The notes beneath the pieces were generated by a model. That model worked only from the letters and a program-made list of their open reading frames with translations, did not search any database and was not told the origin of the DNA. From Bacteroidales bacterium UBA1173 (GTDB lineage Bacteria; Bacteroidota; Bacteroidia; Bacteroidales; F082): 34,065 bases of DNA. A program made the position numbers and the translations under genes. The stretch spans positions 1-34,065 of the forward strand of contig DBYZ01000002.1 of assembly GCA_002311655.1 (NCBI GenBank), given 5' to 3'. Below, piece by piece: positions 7,994-16,613 of this stretch (within the stretch, counting starts at the first letter, position 1; every line of letters starts with the position of its first letter).

Positions 7994-8996
7994 CTTGTTT
8001 GTTATTTTTATTTTCTGAATATTCGAATGCTGCCAAAACCATAATAATGATGATAAGAGTGGCAAAAAATGTAACTGTGACAATCACCCATCTTATCGGA
8101 TATACTGGTTTGTCTGATATATATGCGTTTGTTATGACTAATTTGTGAGGAATTGTTTCTGTAGCGTTTAACCTCGCATCGTCATATTTTGTTTTTAATA
8201 ATGTAAGATAATCCTTTTTAATTTTGATGTCATTACTGATATCATTATATCTGTGGCCGTTTTGAGAAAGCTTATTTATTTGATTCTCAATGTTTTTCGC
8301 TCCTTTGTCGTTGCCTTTTGCAAGTTCAGTGGCAAGTTGTTGTGATAGAGTGTTGATTTGAATATCGTAATTGTAAATTCCTTTTTCCCTGTAATACTTC
8401 AAAGAATCTTCAAGAACATTTATCTCGTCGATTGTGTTGTTATATTCTCTTTCAACGATTTCAAAAGCTTTGGCAGATATCTCACGCTGCATCTCGTTCA
8501 TGGTCTCATCAAACAAGGCGGCTATGTCGTTGGCAATGTTCGACGCTATTTCCGGATCTGTATCCAAAACTATGATTTTCACTGAGTTATACTCTGTTCT
8601 TTTGATTCTTATCTTGTCTTCATAAGCTTTGATAAGTTTGCTTTGCTTATATTCGCAGTTGTTATCGATTCCATAATGGTTCATCAGGTCGTATTTCTCA
8701 ATGATTTTATCTCTGATGATTCCTGAGTTCAAAATCTGCATCATATGTTCGGTCTGTGACTCGTCGCCAATCTCGAGAGGGTCGACATAGATGAGATTGT
8801 TTGTATTCATGACCGCCTTTGATGCCGAATAAGTCGTTGTAGGATACAGTATTACACTTGATTTATATAACGGCTTTATGAATAATTGTGATGAGAAAAG
8901 TATTGCCAATACAACAGCTAATACAAGGATAATCAATATATTAAGTTTGTTTTTAAGCAATAGTTTAACAATACATTTAGAATTCATCTCTGTCAT
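7986..8996 (-). CDS. Wzz-like polysaccharide chain-length determinant protein (copy 1)
   Basis: This is about 336 aa. It has an N-terminal transmembrane helix (LNILIILVLAVVLAILFSS), a long helical periplasmic region with Asn/Lys-rich coiled coil (about 185-260), then a C-terminal helix after the motif YPIRWV (about 305-325). Topology and motifs fit the Wzz/PCP family; no kinase domain is present. The frame extends to a TTG at 9014, but the promoter at 9030-9023 places the transcript start close to that TTG, so the ATG at 8996 (or 8987) is the likelier start. It is first in a three-gene unit with the second Wzz-like gene and the ligase. It probably forms a ring with itself or with its paralogue. 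Confidence 0.83.
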   Translation of the reverse strand: MTEMNSKCIVKLLLKNKLNILIILVLAVVLAILFSSQLFIKPLYKSSVILYPTTTYSASKAVMNTNNLIYVDPLEIGDESQTEHMMQILNSGIIRDKIIEKYDLMNHYGIDNNCEYKQSKLIKAYEDKIRIKRTEYNSVKIIVLDTDPEIASNIANDIAALFDETMNEMQREISAKAFEIVEREYNNTIDEINVLEDSLKYYREKGIYNYDIQINTLSQQLATELAKGNDKGAKNIENQINKLSQNGHRYNDISNDIKIKKDYLTLLKTKYDDARLNATETIPHKLVITNAYISDKPVYPIRWVIVTVTFFATLIIIIMVLAAFEYSENKNNKQDE

Positions 8997-9022
8997 ATGA
9001 GAACACTTTTTCAAATAATCTA

Positions 9023-9030
9023 CAAAAATA
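9023..9030 (-). promoter_or_regulatory. -7 element for the Wzz-ligase unit
   Basis: TATTTTTG on the minus strand matches TAnnTTTG and lies 26 nt before the ATG at 8996, in the 71-nt gap after the flippase gene. The three downstream genes can therefore be transcribed apart from the flippase. Confidence 0.5.
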
Positions 9031-9067
9031 GTGAAAAATCTTTAAATAATGGAGATTTTTTTGCAAA

Positions 9068-10537
9068 TTATTTCTTAATGTTTTTCATTGAGGAGAGGAT
9101 AAGCTCTTTTATCTCATTGTAATTCAGCATCTTAGTTATAAATGCGATAATCACGCAGGTTGCTGCCGCAATGCCGAATGATGCCCACAGATTGATTGTC
9201 AATGTTGTTGACAGATAAGCGGTTACACTTACTAATATCAGAAATACTACAATACGGATCCAAAATACATTGCCGAGTTTGAGGTTGAAAATCTTTTTTG
9301 CGATGAAGAATTGTATCACGCATGTGACAAATTGCACGCAGAGGCTGGTAAATGCGGCTCCAACTGCTTGAAAATGAGGAATAAATAAACAGTTTAGAGT
9401 GATGTTTAATACAACTCCGCATGCGGCGACTATATTCAAATGTTTGAGATTCCCGTTGGCAGTCAGCAGCGTTCCAAAGATGTAAGTGACTGATATTGAG
9501 ACGAAACTTCCCATCAAAATCATCAAAATGGTTGATGCTTCGGTGTTGTTTTGTTCTGGATACATGATATCCATAAAATTGCGGCTGTAGAAAATGCACA
9601 GCACTGCGATGATGCAAGTCATGGATAGCATGATGCTAAACGATTGTTTAACAAGGCCTTGCAAGTCTTCTTTTTCTTTGATTATAGCTGCAAATAAAGG
9701 AAGAAGAATTACGGAGAACAGGTAAGAAATGTTATTCCCGGCATCGAAAAGTCGCCATGCCTTTGCGTAAACACCGGCTTGCGATGCTGCGATGTCTTCG
9801 GGGAGCAATCTTTCGATCAGGACAGGCTCGAGACGGTTGTAGAAACTCATCAGAAGTACAAGAAGAGCGTAAGGAAGGCTCTTTTTGATTATCATTATCA
9901 CAAATGGGATATTGACTCTGATTGTGAGTTTTCCTGTGTGTTTCAACACAATGACAATAGCAATGACAAGCGTTATGAGATACGATGCCGATTGCGCGTA
10001 AATATATGTGTAAACGTTGAAATGCTCTTTAGGGAAGAATCCAGACCACAGCATGAAGCTGCAGATCAATATCATAAGAACACGGTCGAGAACTGAGAGC
10101 ATGCTGTCTGTCTTGAAAAGGAGCAATGCGGAAATATTTGACCGCACATATAATATAAACGACAGCAAAACCTGGTTAAAGCCAACAATTGCAAGCAGTT
10201 TCAGCTGTTCGCCACGATATCCTATCAGCCATCCTATGATAAAAATTACAAGGAAATAAAGCACTGTGAGGAATATTTTCGCTTGTGAAATGCCCACAAA
10301 ATGCTTTGAAAGCAGCTGATTGTTCTGCGCGATGTTGCGGTTGTTGAAATTTGTCAGACCGAGGTCCAGCAATATATAAAATAGGTATGAAAACTGCGAG
10401 ATGGCAAGATAAAGACCGTAGGATGTGTCCCCGACAAGGTTTTGAACGGCAACGTCGATGCCCAAAATCCAAAAGGGCTTTATCAAAAGATTGATAAAAA
10501 GTAAAAAAATGATATTTTTCAGAAACTTTTTATTCAT
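9068..10537 (-). CDS. polysaccharide flippase, Wzx / MATE-like (oligosaccharide flippase family)
   Basis: This 489-aa protein has about 12-14 hydrophobic helices along its whole length and opens with NIIFLLFINLLIKPFWILGI. The N-terminal half contains GLYLAISQFSYLFYILLDLG, a pattern seen in Wzx-type exporters of the MOP superfamily. It would move undecaprenyl-linked polysaccharide units across the inner membrane. The link to Wzz-like proteins and a ligase downstream supports this, but no glycosyltransferase genes are present, so the substrate cannot be read from context. It has its own promoter, divergent from the relA-like gene. Alternative MOP-family functions (lipid II or drug export) are less likely given the neighbours. 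Confidence 0.82.
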   Translation of the reverse strand: MNKKFLKNIIFLLFINLLIKPFWILGIDVAVQNLVGDTSYGLYLAISQFSYLFYILLDLGLTNFNNRNIAQNNQLLSKHFVGISQAKIFLTVLYFLVIFIIGWLIGYRGEQLKLLAIVGFNQVLLSFILYVRSNISALLLFKTDSMLSVLDRVLMILICSFMLWSGFFPKEHFNVYTYIYAQSASYLITLVIAIVIVLKHTGKLTIRVNIPFVIMIIKKSLPYALLVLLMSFYNRLEPVLIERLLPEDIAASQAGVYAKAWRLFDAGNNISYLFSVILLPLFAAIIKEKEDLQGLVKQSFSIMLSMTCIIAVLCIFYSRNFMDIMYPEQNNTEASTILMILMGSFVSISVTYIFGTLLTANGNLKHLNIVAACGVVLNITLNCLFIPHFQAVGAAFTSLCVQFVTCVIQFFIAKKIFNLKLGNVFWIRIVVFLILVSVTAYLSTTLTINLWASFGIAAATCVIIAFITKMLNYNEIKELILSSMKNIKK

Positions 10538-10575
10538 TACCAGAGTCTGACAATTTTAATTAAAAAATTACGTTA

Positions 10576-10583
10576 CAAAAATA
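10576..10583 (-). promoter_or_regulatory. -7 element for the flippase gene
   Basis: TATTTTTG on the minus strand lies 38 nt before the ATG at 10537, in the 94-nt divergent gap shared with the relA-like gene. No convincing -33 match was found. Confidence 0.45.
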
Positions 10584-10604
10584 GTACATTTTGATATATT
10601 TTCG

Positions 10605-10612
10605 TATATTTG
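10605..10612 (+). promoter_or_regulatory. -7 element for the relA/spoT homologue
   Basis: TATATTTG is a perfect TAnnTTTG match. It lies 19 nt before the TTG at 10632, so the leader would be only about 12 nt. This supports initiation close to that TTG. Confidence 0.6.
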
Positions 10613-10631
10613 CACATTAAAAATTTAATAA

Positions 10632-12809
10632 TTGAAAAATTATTCGGAAAAGGAAATATTGGAGATCGAGAGATCGTATGAAGAGCTGATTCAGCTGGTG
10701 GGTGAGACGATGACGTTGGAAGAGGTCGGTTTTATTGGGAAAGCCTACGATTTGTGTTGCTCGAAATATGATGGTATGCGAATGCGTTCAGGCAGGCCGA
10801 TGGTGCTGCATGTGATAGAAGTCGCCAAGATTTGCTATTCCGAGATGGGAATGCACAGTAAGACCATTGTTTGTGCGTTGCTTCACAATATCACTAGGGT
10901 TTCAGATGTCACATTTGATGAAATCAAAGAACAGTTTGGAGATAGAGTTGCATTGATACTCAAGGGATTAGTGAAGGTGATGTCACTCAATATGTCGCAG
11001 ATTTCGACTCAATCTGACACGTTCAGGAAGTTGTTCCTCTCGATGGTGGATGATATCAGGGTGGTGATGTTGATAATTGCGCATTGTCTTTCAAATTGCC
11101 GTCATCAGGGTGATATTGACGTTTCCGGTGGAGTTGAGAAGTTTTTTGAAATCACGAAGTATCTGATAATTCCGATAGTTCATCGTCTTGGCCTTTACAA
11201 TATCAAAAAGGATTTGGAAGAGGCGGTGATGATACACGAAAACCCCAAGGAATACAAGGAGATAAATGAAAAAATCACGATGTCGCATGTGGTGCAGGAG
11301 GAAAAGATGGCGAATTTCCTTTTGCCGATACGTAGGGGATTGAGTGAAGAAGGCATTGATTACACCATAAAATGGCGCACAAAGTCGATACCGTCGATTT
11401 TTGCCAAGATGAAGGCTCAAAATGTGCCATTTGAACAGGTGTACGACCTTTTTGCTGTCAGAATTATCATAAACAATTCAAAAATCAAGGAAGAAAAGGC
11501 TGATTGCTGGAAAGTATATTCCATTGTTACAAATCTGTATCAACCTAATCCTCAACGACTTAGAGACTGGATAACAAAGCCTAAGGCATCGGGATATGAG
11601 TCGTTGCACACAACGGTGAAAAACGGAGTCGATTGGGTGGAAGTGCAAATCAGGACCTTGAGAATGGATGAGATTGCTGAGAAAGGCAACGCGTCGCATT
11701 GGTCATATAAGAGCCATAACGACAAACATCAGACTGCTGATGAGTGGTTGAACCAGATACGAAGCATACTTGAGGACACCGACCAATCGGATTTCAATCC
11801 GTTAGACGACAAACGCGCGGCGAAAGGAAAGTCTGACAAGATGTACATAATCACGCCACAGGGAGAGGTGAAACAGCTTCCGGTTGGCTCAACCATCCTT
11901 GATTTTGCATTTGAAGTGCACACGCAGGTAGGCTGTCATTGTATCGGGGCGCGCGTTAACGGCAAAATGCAGCCGATCCGTTATGTCTTGAGTAATGGCG
12001 ATCGTGTTGAGATTCAGATAAATAAGCGTCAGACACCGAAAGCGGATTGGCTGAATTATGTCAATACTGAGAAGGCTAAATCGAAAATCAGGAGGTTTTT
12101 GAAGGACGAGGAGATGAAAGAGGCGGAACTCGGTAGCTCGATTTTCCATAGGAAGCTCAAAAACTGGAAGGTTACATTTAATGATAAGATTTTCAGTGAG
12201 TTACTGAAAAAATACAATTGTGAGTCTGGTATTGAGTTTTATCATAATATCGCCACCGATCAGATTGATCTTGCTGAATTGAAGTCATTTATTTTGGCTC
12301 AGACAGAGGAAAAAGAGGTGCATAGGGTGGAAGAGGAGCAACGTAAAGACAAACCTGTTGAAAATGAGAACGATGCAATGACTATCGGGGCGAATATCAA
12401 CGGATTTGCGTTTAAGATGGCGAAATGTTGCAATCCGATTCCTGGTGATGATGTTTACGGTTTCGTAAATGTTGGTGGTGGAATTACGATTCATAGAGTC
12501 AATTGCAAGAATGCTATTGCGATGAAGAAACGCTATCCTTACCGTCTTGTAGATGTGAAATGGCAGGGCGATGTGCCGTCAAGAGCCACAATCAAGGTGG
12601 TGGCAAAGGATAGTTTTGGTATACTCAGTGATATCACAGAAGTGATGAAACAAATGGAAATCAATATCATAGACGCTTCGATGGGAACCAAAAACGGTTT
12701 GTATGAAGGTCGTTTTGTGGTTCATGTGGCAAGCGTCAATTATCTGGAGCAGCTAATACGTAAGCTGCGTTCTTTGAATAATGTTACAGAAGTTCAAAGA
12801 ATTGACTGA
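10632..12809 (+). CDS. relA: RelA/SpoT-family (p)ppGpp synthetase with degenerate hydrolase domain
   Basis: This 725-aa protein has the full Rel layout: HD (about 45-160), synthetase (about 240-360), TGS (about 403-463), zinc/CC region with CCNPIPGD (599-606) and ACT (about 652-725). The synthetase motifs look intact: YDLFAVR (271-277), RLRDW (309-313), ASGYESLHTTV and VEVQIRT. The HD site is not intact: the usual HD-x-x-ED reads HN-x-x-RV (85-90), and the metal-binding Asp of ADRLHNMR is His (AHCLSNCR, 150-157). It should therefore make the alarmone but not degrade it, as RelA does; a bifunctional SpoT is expected elsewhere. The frame opens right after a TAA, and the only start covering the conserved N-terminus is the TTG at 10632. 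It ends 7 bp from the convergent desulfidase gene. Confidence 0.9.
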   Translation: MKNYSEKEILEIERSYEELIQLVGETMTLEEVGFIGKAYDLCCSKYDGMRMRSGRPMVLHVIEVAKICYSEMGMHSKTIVCALLHNITRVSDVTFDEIKEQFGDRVALILKGLVKVMSLNMSQISTQSDTFRKLFLSMVDDIRVVMLIIAHCLSNCRHQGDIDVSGGVEKFFEITKYLIIPIVHRLGLYNIKKDLEEAVMIHENPKEYKEINEKITMSHVVQEEKMANFLLPIRRGLSEEGIDYTIKWRTKSIPSIFAKMKAQNVPFEQVYDLFAVRIIINNSKIKEEKADCWKVYSIVTNLYQPNPQRLRDWITKPKASGYESLHTTVKNGVDWVEVQIRTLRMDEIAEKGNASHWSYKSHNDKHQTADEWLNQIRSILEDTDQSDFNPLDDKRAAKGKSDKMYIITPQGEVKQLPVGSTILDFAFEVHTQVGCHCIGARVNGKMQPIRYVLSNGDRVEIQINKRQTPKADWLNYVNTEKAKSKIRRFLKDEEMKEAELGSSIFHRKLKNWKVTFNDKIFSELLKKYNCESGIEFYHNIATDQIDLAELKSFILAQTEEKEVHRVEEEQRKDKPVENENDAMTIGANINGFAFKMAKCCNPIPGDDVYGFVNVGGGITIHRVNCKNAIAMKKRYPYRLVDVKWQGDVPSRATIKVVAKDSFGILSDITEVMKQMEINIIDASMGTKNGLYEGRFVVHVASVNYLEQLIRKLRSLNNVTEVQRID

Positions 12810-12816
12810 TAATCAA

Positions 12817-14091
12817 TTACTTAGTCATAATATCGATAATCTCGGTATCGGTTTCTTTCATGCCGATTGATCCGACAAGTCCCACGTTATTGATAGTGTC
12901 TTCGATGTCGCATCCAACGATGCCGTCGCCAGCTTCAAACTGCTGTCCGTTTTTGTACATGTAATAACCGAGAATGCCTGATTCCACTGATGCTGCTATC
13001 TTTGCCGCGCATGAGGCTTTTGCGCCGTCGCAGATGATTCCGGAGACTGTAACAACGGCATTTGTGAGAGTATGTTCTATCACGTCGAGGCTTTCTCCGA
13101 GAAGGTATGCGATGCCGCAGGCTGCTGCGCAGCCTGCGCTGACGGCTCCACAATATGCCGAGAGTCGTCCAATGCGCGTTTTCTGGTGTATGGCGGTGAG
13201 GTTTGACACAACCAAAGCTCTGTAAAGGCGGTCTTCATCAATGTTGTATTCCTCTGCGTATGCAATGACTGGCATGGATACCGTAAGTCCTTGATTACCA
13301 CTGCCGGAGTTGATGATGACAGGTAATTCGCAACCATTCATGCGTGCGTCGGAACCTGCGGCGGCACGGGCTTTTGCTTTGACCTTAATGTCGTCGCCAT
13401 AGTATTTTAATAAGGTGCTGCCGATGTTCGCGCCCCAGTTGTTGTTTAAACCTTCGTCGGAGATGGCTTTGTTATATTTTATCTGTCGTCCAATTGTCTC
13501 TTTAATATCTTGAATATCAACGCTATCCGCAAAATTGACTATTCCAGCGATGCTGAGGCAGCTGCGATCGGTGAGTTCTTTGGTCGGTTTGGCTATTGTC
13601 TCGCTATGGAAGAGGATTTCATCATCTTTTTGGATATGCACTATATTGGTGTGGAATCCGCAGATTCTCACGTCAGCATGATGATTACCGCTGTATTCGA
13701 TGATTGTGACATCCAGTTGTTCTTGGCAACTAACGTGTTTTACTGTGATAGGGGTGGAGTCGAGGTATTTCTCGGTTTCCTTTTTCTGTTCTGAAGTCAC
13801 GTTGGCAATTACTTCAAGTGCTTTGTCAGGGTTTCCTGCAACGATTCCGACTGCCACGGCTGCTTTTATGCCTTTCATTCCGTTGGTGTTTGGAACAATT
13901 ACGCTCTTGACATTCTTAATGATGTTGCCGCTTGCCAAAACTTCAACTCTGTCGGGTGTTGCGCCTAAAACCTGATGCGCTTTTGCAGCTGCGTAAGCCA
14001 GACATATTGGTTCAGTGCAGCCCATGGCAGGGACCAACTCTTCTTTTAAGATGTTGATATACAATTGATAACGTGAATCAGACTTGTTCAT
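12817..14091 (-). CDS. cyuA: L-cysteine desulfidase family protein (UPF0597, CyuA/YhaM-like)
   Basis: This 424-aa protein carries the family hallmarks: MGCTEPICLAYAAA (Cys 25), SGNIIKNVKSVIVPNT, NSGSGNQGLTVS, CGAVSAGCAAACG and GIICDGAKASCAAKI. The conserved cysteines are the likely ligands of a [4Fe-4S] cluster, as in the iron-sulfur serine dehydratase alpha-subunit relatives. The known activity of E. coli CyuA and archaeal homologues is anaerobic breakdown of L-cysteine to pyruvate, sulfide and ammonia. A serine dehydratase-like activity is the main alternative. It is cytosolic. It starts 1 nt after the TPR gene stop and is the last gene of a four-gene operon. This fits an anaerobic amino-acid fermenter. 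Confidence 0.87.
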   Translation of the reverse strand: MNKSDSRYQLYINILKEELVPAMGCTEPICLAYAAAKAHQVLGATPDRVEVLASGNIIKNVKSVIVPNTNGMKGIKAAVAVGIVAGNPDKALEVIANVTSEQKKETEKYLDSTPITVKHVSCQEQLDVTIIEYSGNHHADVRICGFHTNIVHIQKDDEILFHSETIAKPTKELTDRSCLSIAGIVNFADSVDIQDIKETIGRQIKYNKAISDEGLNNNWGANIGSTLLKYYGDDIKVKAKARAAAGSDARMNGCELPVIINSGSGNQGLTVSMPVIAYAEEYNIDEDRLYRALVVSNLTAIHQKTRIGRLSAYCGAVSAGCAAACGIAYLLGESLDVIEHTLTNAVVTVSGIICDGAKASCAAKIAASVESGILGYYMYKNGQQFEAGDGIVGCDIEDTINNVGLVGSIGMKETDTEIIDIMTK

Positions 14092-14092
14092 A

Positions 14093-15961
14093 TTAGTTGC
14101 CTTTTGTTATTTCCATTGTGTAAATTTCTATACTTCCGTTTTCAGGAAGAAGCTCTATCCATGTGTTGTCCTCGCTAAACCATTTGTATTGTGAGCCTAC
14201 ACGGATAATAAAATCATTGACTTTATTGTCGTTCGGAACGGTGACTGTGAAGCCGCCGTTTTTAATATTCTTGCTTCCGTAAGAAATATATAAAGTGAAT
14301 GGTTTGTCGCCTGTATTCTTGGCTTTTATTAAAACGTAGTTGCCTCTTCTTGTGCTGATGTCAACAGGAGTGAAATCAAAGCGTTTGCTTTGGTTCGAGG
14401 CGATATTAATTGTACTTGATACTAACACAACAAGTCTGTTGTTAGCCAAAATAGTGCCAATCTCCTCGATTTTTTCGGCAGGGTAAGGGTTTCCTGTATT
14501 TACCTCGATAGCCTTGTTGTAGAACTCTATCGCTTTTTCGTAGTTCTTGCTTTGCATCATGGCATCGGCTGTTCTTATATATCCATTGTATTCATTTTCA
14601 ATAGCTTGGAGACGATGATTCTCTTTTTGTTGAGCTATTGAAAGCTGTTGTTGCGCAGTTTCGTCATTTGGTTTATTACTCAATGCTATATTATATTGTG
14701 TTATAGCTTCTGTGAAATTGTCGTTGTTTAACGCAGCGTTGCCAGCAACCATGGCGTTGTTATAAGCTTCAAGTTTGAGACGTTGGATTTCTTCATGGAA
14801 ACCGGCGATAACACCAAGTTTTTCTGTTGCTGTGGCGTTGTTTGGATCAAGAGCCAAAACCTGGTTGAATGTTTGTTCGGCTTCCTCGTATTTTTTATCT
14901 GTAAGCTGTTGATTACCAGTGTTAATCAAGTTTTGGACCTGGATCTTACGCTGTCTCTCGGCTTCTTCTGCAGCCAAACGTTGTTGTTCGGCACGCTGTT
15001 GTGCAAGCTGCTGATTTGCCTTATCTTCAAGTATTTTCTTGTATTCCGGACTGTTCATAACTTCGTCGACACGTGTTATCATGCCGAGAGCGTAGGAGTC
15101 GTTAGGAATTACTGATAATGCCTCTTGGTATGCGTTTTTTGCCTCAGCGTAGGACTGGTCTTCATAAAGTGCATCGGCTTCAGCGATCTTAGCATCGTAG
15201 CGGTCGGCGATGTTTTTCTTTGTCTGAAGCTCTTTTATCTTGTCTGACAGCTCTGTCTCATTTGGGAATAATTGCAGCGCCTGTTCGAAATATGAGATGG
15301 CTTCTGCATATCTTTTTCTTAAAGTAAATTCTTCACCTTTTGATTTAAGTCTATCAAACTCAGCAACTTTAGTATTGTATGCATCTTTCTTGTTTTTTGC
15401 GTCCTGATACTTTGCTTGTGCGGCTGAGTTGTTCGGATAAACTTTCAAAGCTGATTCATATTGCATCACAGCTTCGGCATATCTCTCATCTTTCAAAAGC
15501 TTGTCGCCCAATTTTATCATCTCATTGAACGATGCGAGTTTGTCTTTCTCGTCTTTAAGAATTGTGGCGATTTCAGACTTTTTACCCAATGCATATTCGT
15601 CTTTAGGGAAGATCTTCAATGCTTGGTTGTATTCGTTGAGAGCCTTTTCCAAGTCGTTGTTTGCGTAATATGCGTCGGCGTTGTCAATGTGTTCAAAAAA
15701 CAGCTCTTCTTTTCTGTTTTCCTCCTTGATTCTCAATAATGTATTGTCTAATTTGCTTTTCGCTGACGCGTCGTTCGGTCTAAGTCTCAAAGCCTCTTGA
15801 TAATATGTTTTGGCCTTGATATACTCTTTTTTATTGTATTCTTTGTCTCCAGATGAGATTAGTGATTGGAAAGTAGGGGTTTTGTCTTGCGCTAAGACTT
15901 CCGTTGTCGTTAAACAAAGAAAACCGAAGGATAATATGAACAAATACTTAATTAATCGCAT
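14093..15961 (-). CDS. secreted multi-TPR protein with C-terminal beta-rich domain
   Basis: This 622-aa protein has a cleavable-type signal peptide (LFILSFGFLCLTTTEVLAQ) and then about ten tetratricopeptide-like repeats through residue about 510. The repeats are visible as recurring Y-x-x-A-x-x-x-Y-x-x-AL...P-N/D units. The array is interrupted near 310-345 by a Gln/Glu/Arg-rich helix (QQLAQQRAEQQRLAAEEAER). The last 100 residues lack TPRs and look beta-rich. It is probably periplasmic and scaffolds an envelope complex; the specific partner is unknown. It is packed between lolD (1-nt gap) and the desulfidase gene (1-nt gap), so it is co-expressed with them. Confidence 0.8.
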   Translation of the reverse strand: MRLIKYLFILSFGFLCLTTTEVLAQDKTPTFQSLISSGDKEYNKKEYIKAKTYYQEALRLRPNDASAKSKLDNTLLRIKEENRKEELFFEHIDNADAYYANNDLEKALNEYNQALKIFPKDEYALGKKSEIATILKDEKDKLASFNEMIKLGDKLLKDERYAEAVMQYESALKVYPNNSAAQAKYQDAKNKKDAYNTKVAEFDRLKSKGEEFTLRKRYAEAISYFEQALQLFPNETELSDKIKELQTKKNIADRYDAKIAEADALYEDQSYAEAKNAYQEALSVIPNDSYALGMITRVDEVMNSPEYKKILEDKANQQLAQQRAEQQRLAAEEAERQRKIQVQNLINTGNQQLTDKKYEEAEQTFNQVLALDPNNATATEKLGVIAGFHEEIQRLKLEAYNNAMVAGNAALNNDNFTEAITQYNIALSNKPNDETAQQQLSIAQQKENHRLQAIENEYNGYIRTADAMMQSKNYEKAIEFYNKAIEVNTGNPYPAEKIEEIGTILANNRLVVLVSSTINIASNQSKRFDFTPVDISTRRGNYVLIKAKNTGDKPFTLYISYGSKNIKNGGFTVTVPNDNKVNDFIIRVGSQYKWFSEDNTWIELLPENGSIEIYTMEITKGN

Positions 15962-15962
15962 T

Positions 15963-16613
15963 TTAATTGATTTTTCCGTCTTTAATTGTTAAAGTTCTGT
16001 CTGCCATTTTTGCCAAATCGGGGTTGTGTGTGACTATCACAAAAGTCTGTCCGGTCTGCTCCCTTAGTTTGAAAAACAATTCATGGAGCTCTTTGGCGTT
16101 CTGTGAATCGAGGTTTCCGGACGGTTCGTCGGCGAGAATCACGGCCGGGTCATTGATGAGGGCGCGCGCTACTGCAACGCGTTGCTGTTCTCCTCCCGAC
16201 AGCTCTGATGGCTTGTGGCTAGCTCTATCTGTAAGATTAAGATATTCAAGTAATTGATTGGCTTTACTTAAAGCTTTACTTTTATTTTCTCCTGCTATAA
16301 ATGCAGGGATGCAAATGTTCTCCAAAGCGGTGAATTCAGGCAAAAGATGATGAAATTGGAACACAAAACCGATATTCTTGTTACGGAAAGCGGCGAGAGT
16401 CTTCTGGTTCATTTTACTTACGTTCTGTCCATTAATGATTACGTCGCCTTTGTCAGCTTTTTCAAGTGTTCCGATTATTTGCAGCAATGTTGTCTTACCA
16501 GCGCCTGATGCTCCTACAATAGTGACGATTTCGCCCTTATTTATCTGAATATCAATGCCTTTTATAACATCAACATTGCCAAATGACTTAAATATGCCTT
16601 TTGCTTCTATCAT
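15963..16613 (-). CDS. lolD: ABC transporter ATP-binding protein, LolD-like
   Basis: This 216-aa protein is a complete nucleotide-binding subunit: Walker A GASGAGKT (34-41), Q-loop Gln 86 followed by FHHLLPEFTALEN (typical of LolD), signature LSGGEQQR (138-145), Walker B VILADEP (158-164) and the H-loop His in VIVTHNPD. LolD drives extraction of outer-membrane lipoproteins from the inner membrane with LolC/LolE. Those permeases are not adjacent, as is usual in Bacteroidota. MacB-type and FtsE-type ATPases are close relatives, so the LolD call is by motif and length. The start overlaps the upstream gene by 4 nt (ATGA), and the stop lies 1 nt before the TPR gene. Confidence 0.85.
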   Translation of the reverse strand: MIEAKGIFKSFGNVDVIKGIDIQINKGEIVTIVGASGAGKTTLLQIIGTLEKADKGDVIINGQNVSKMNQKTLAAFRNKNIGFVFQFHHLLPEFTALENICIPAFIAGENKSKALSKANQLLEYLNLTDRASHKPSELSGGEQQRVAVARALINDPAVILADEPSGNLDSQNAKELHELFFKLREQTGQTFVIVTHNPDLAKMADRTLTIKDGKIN

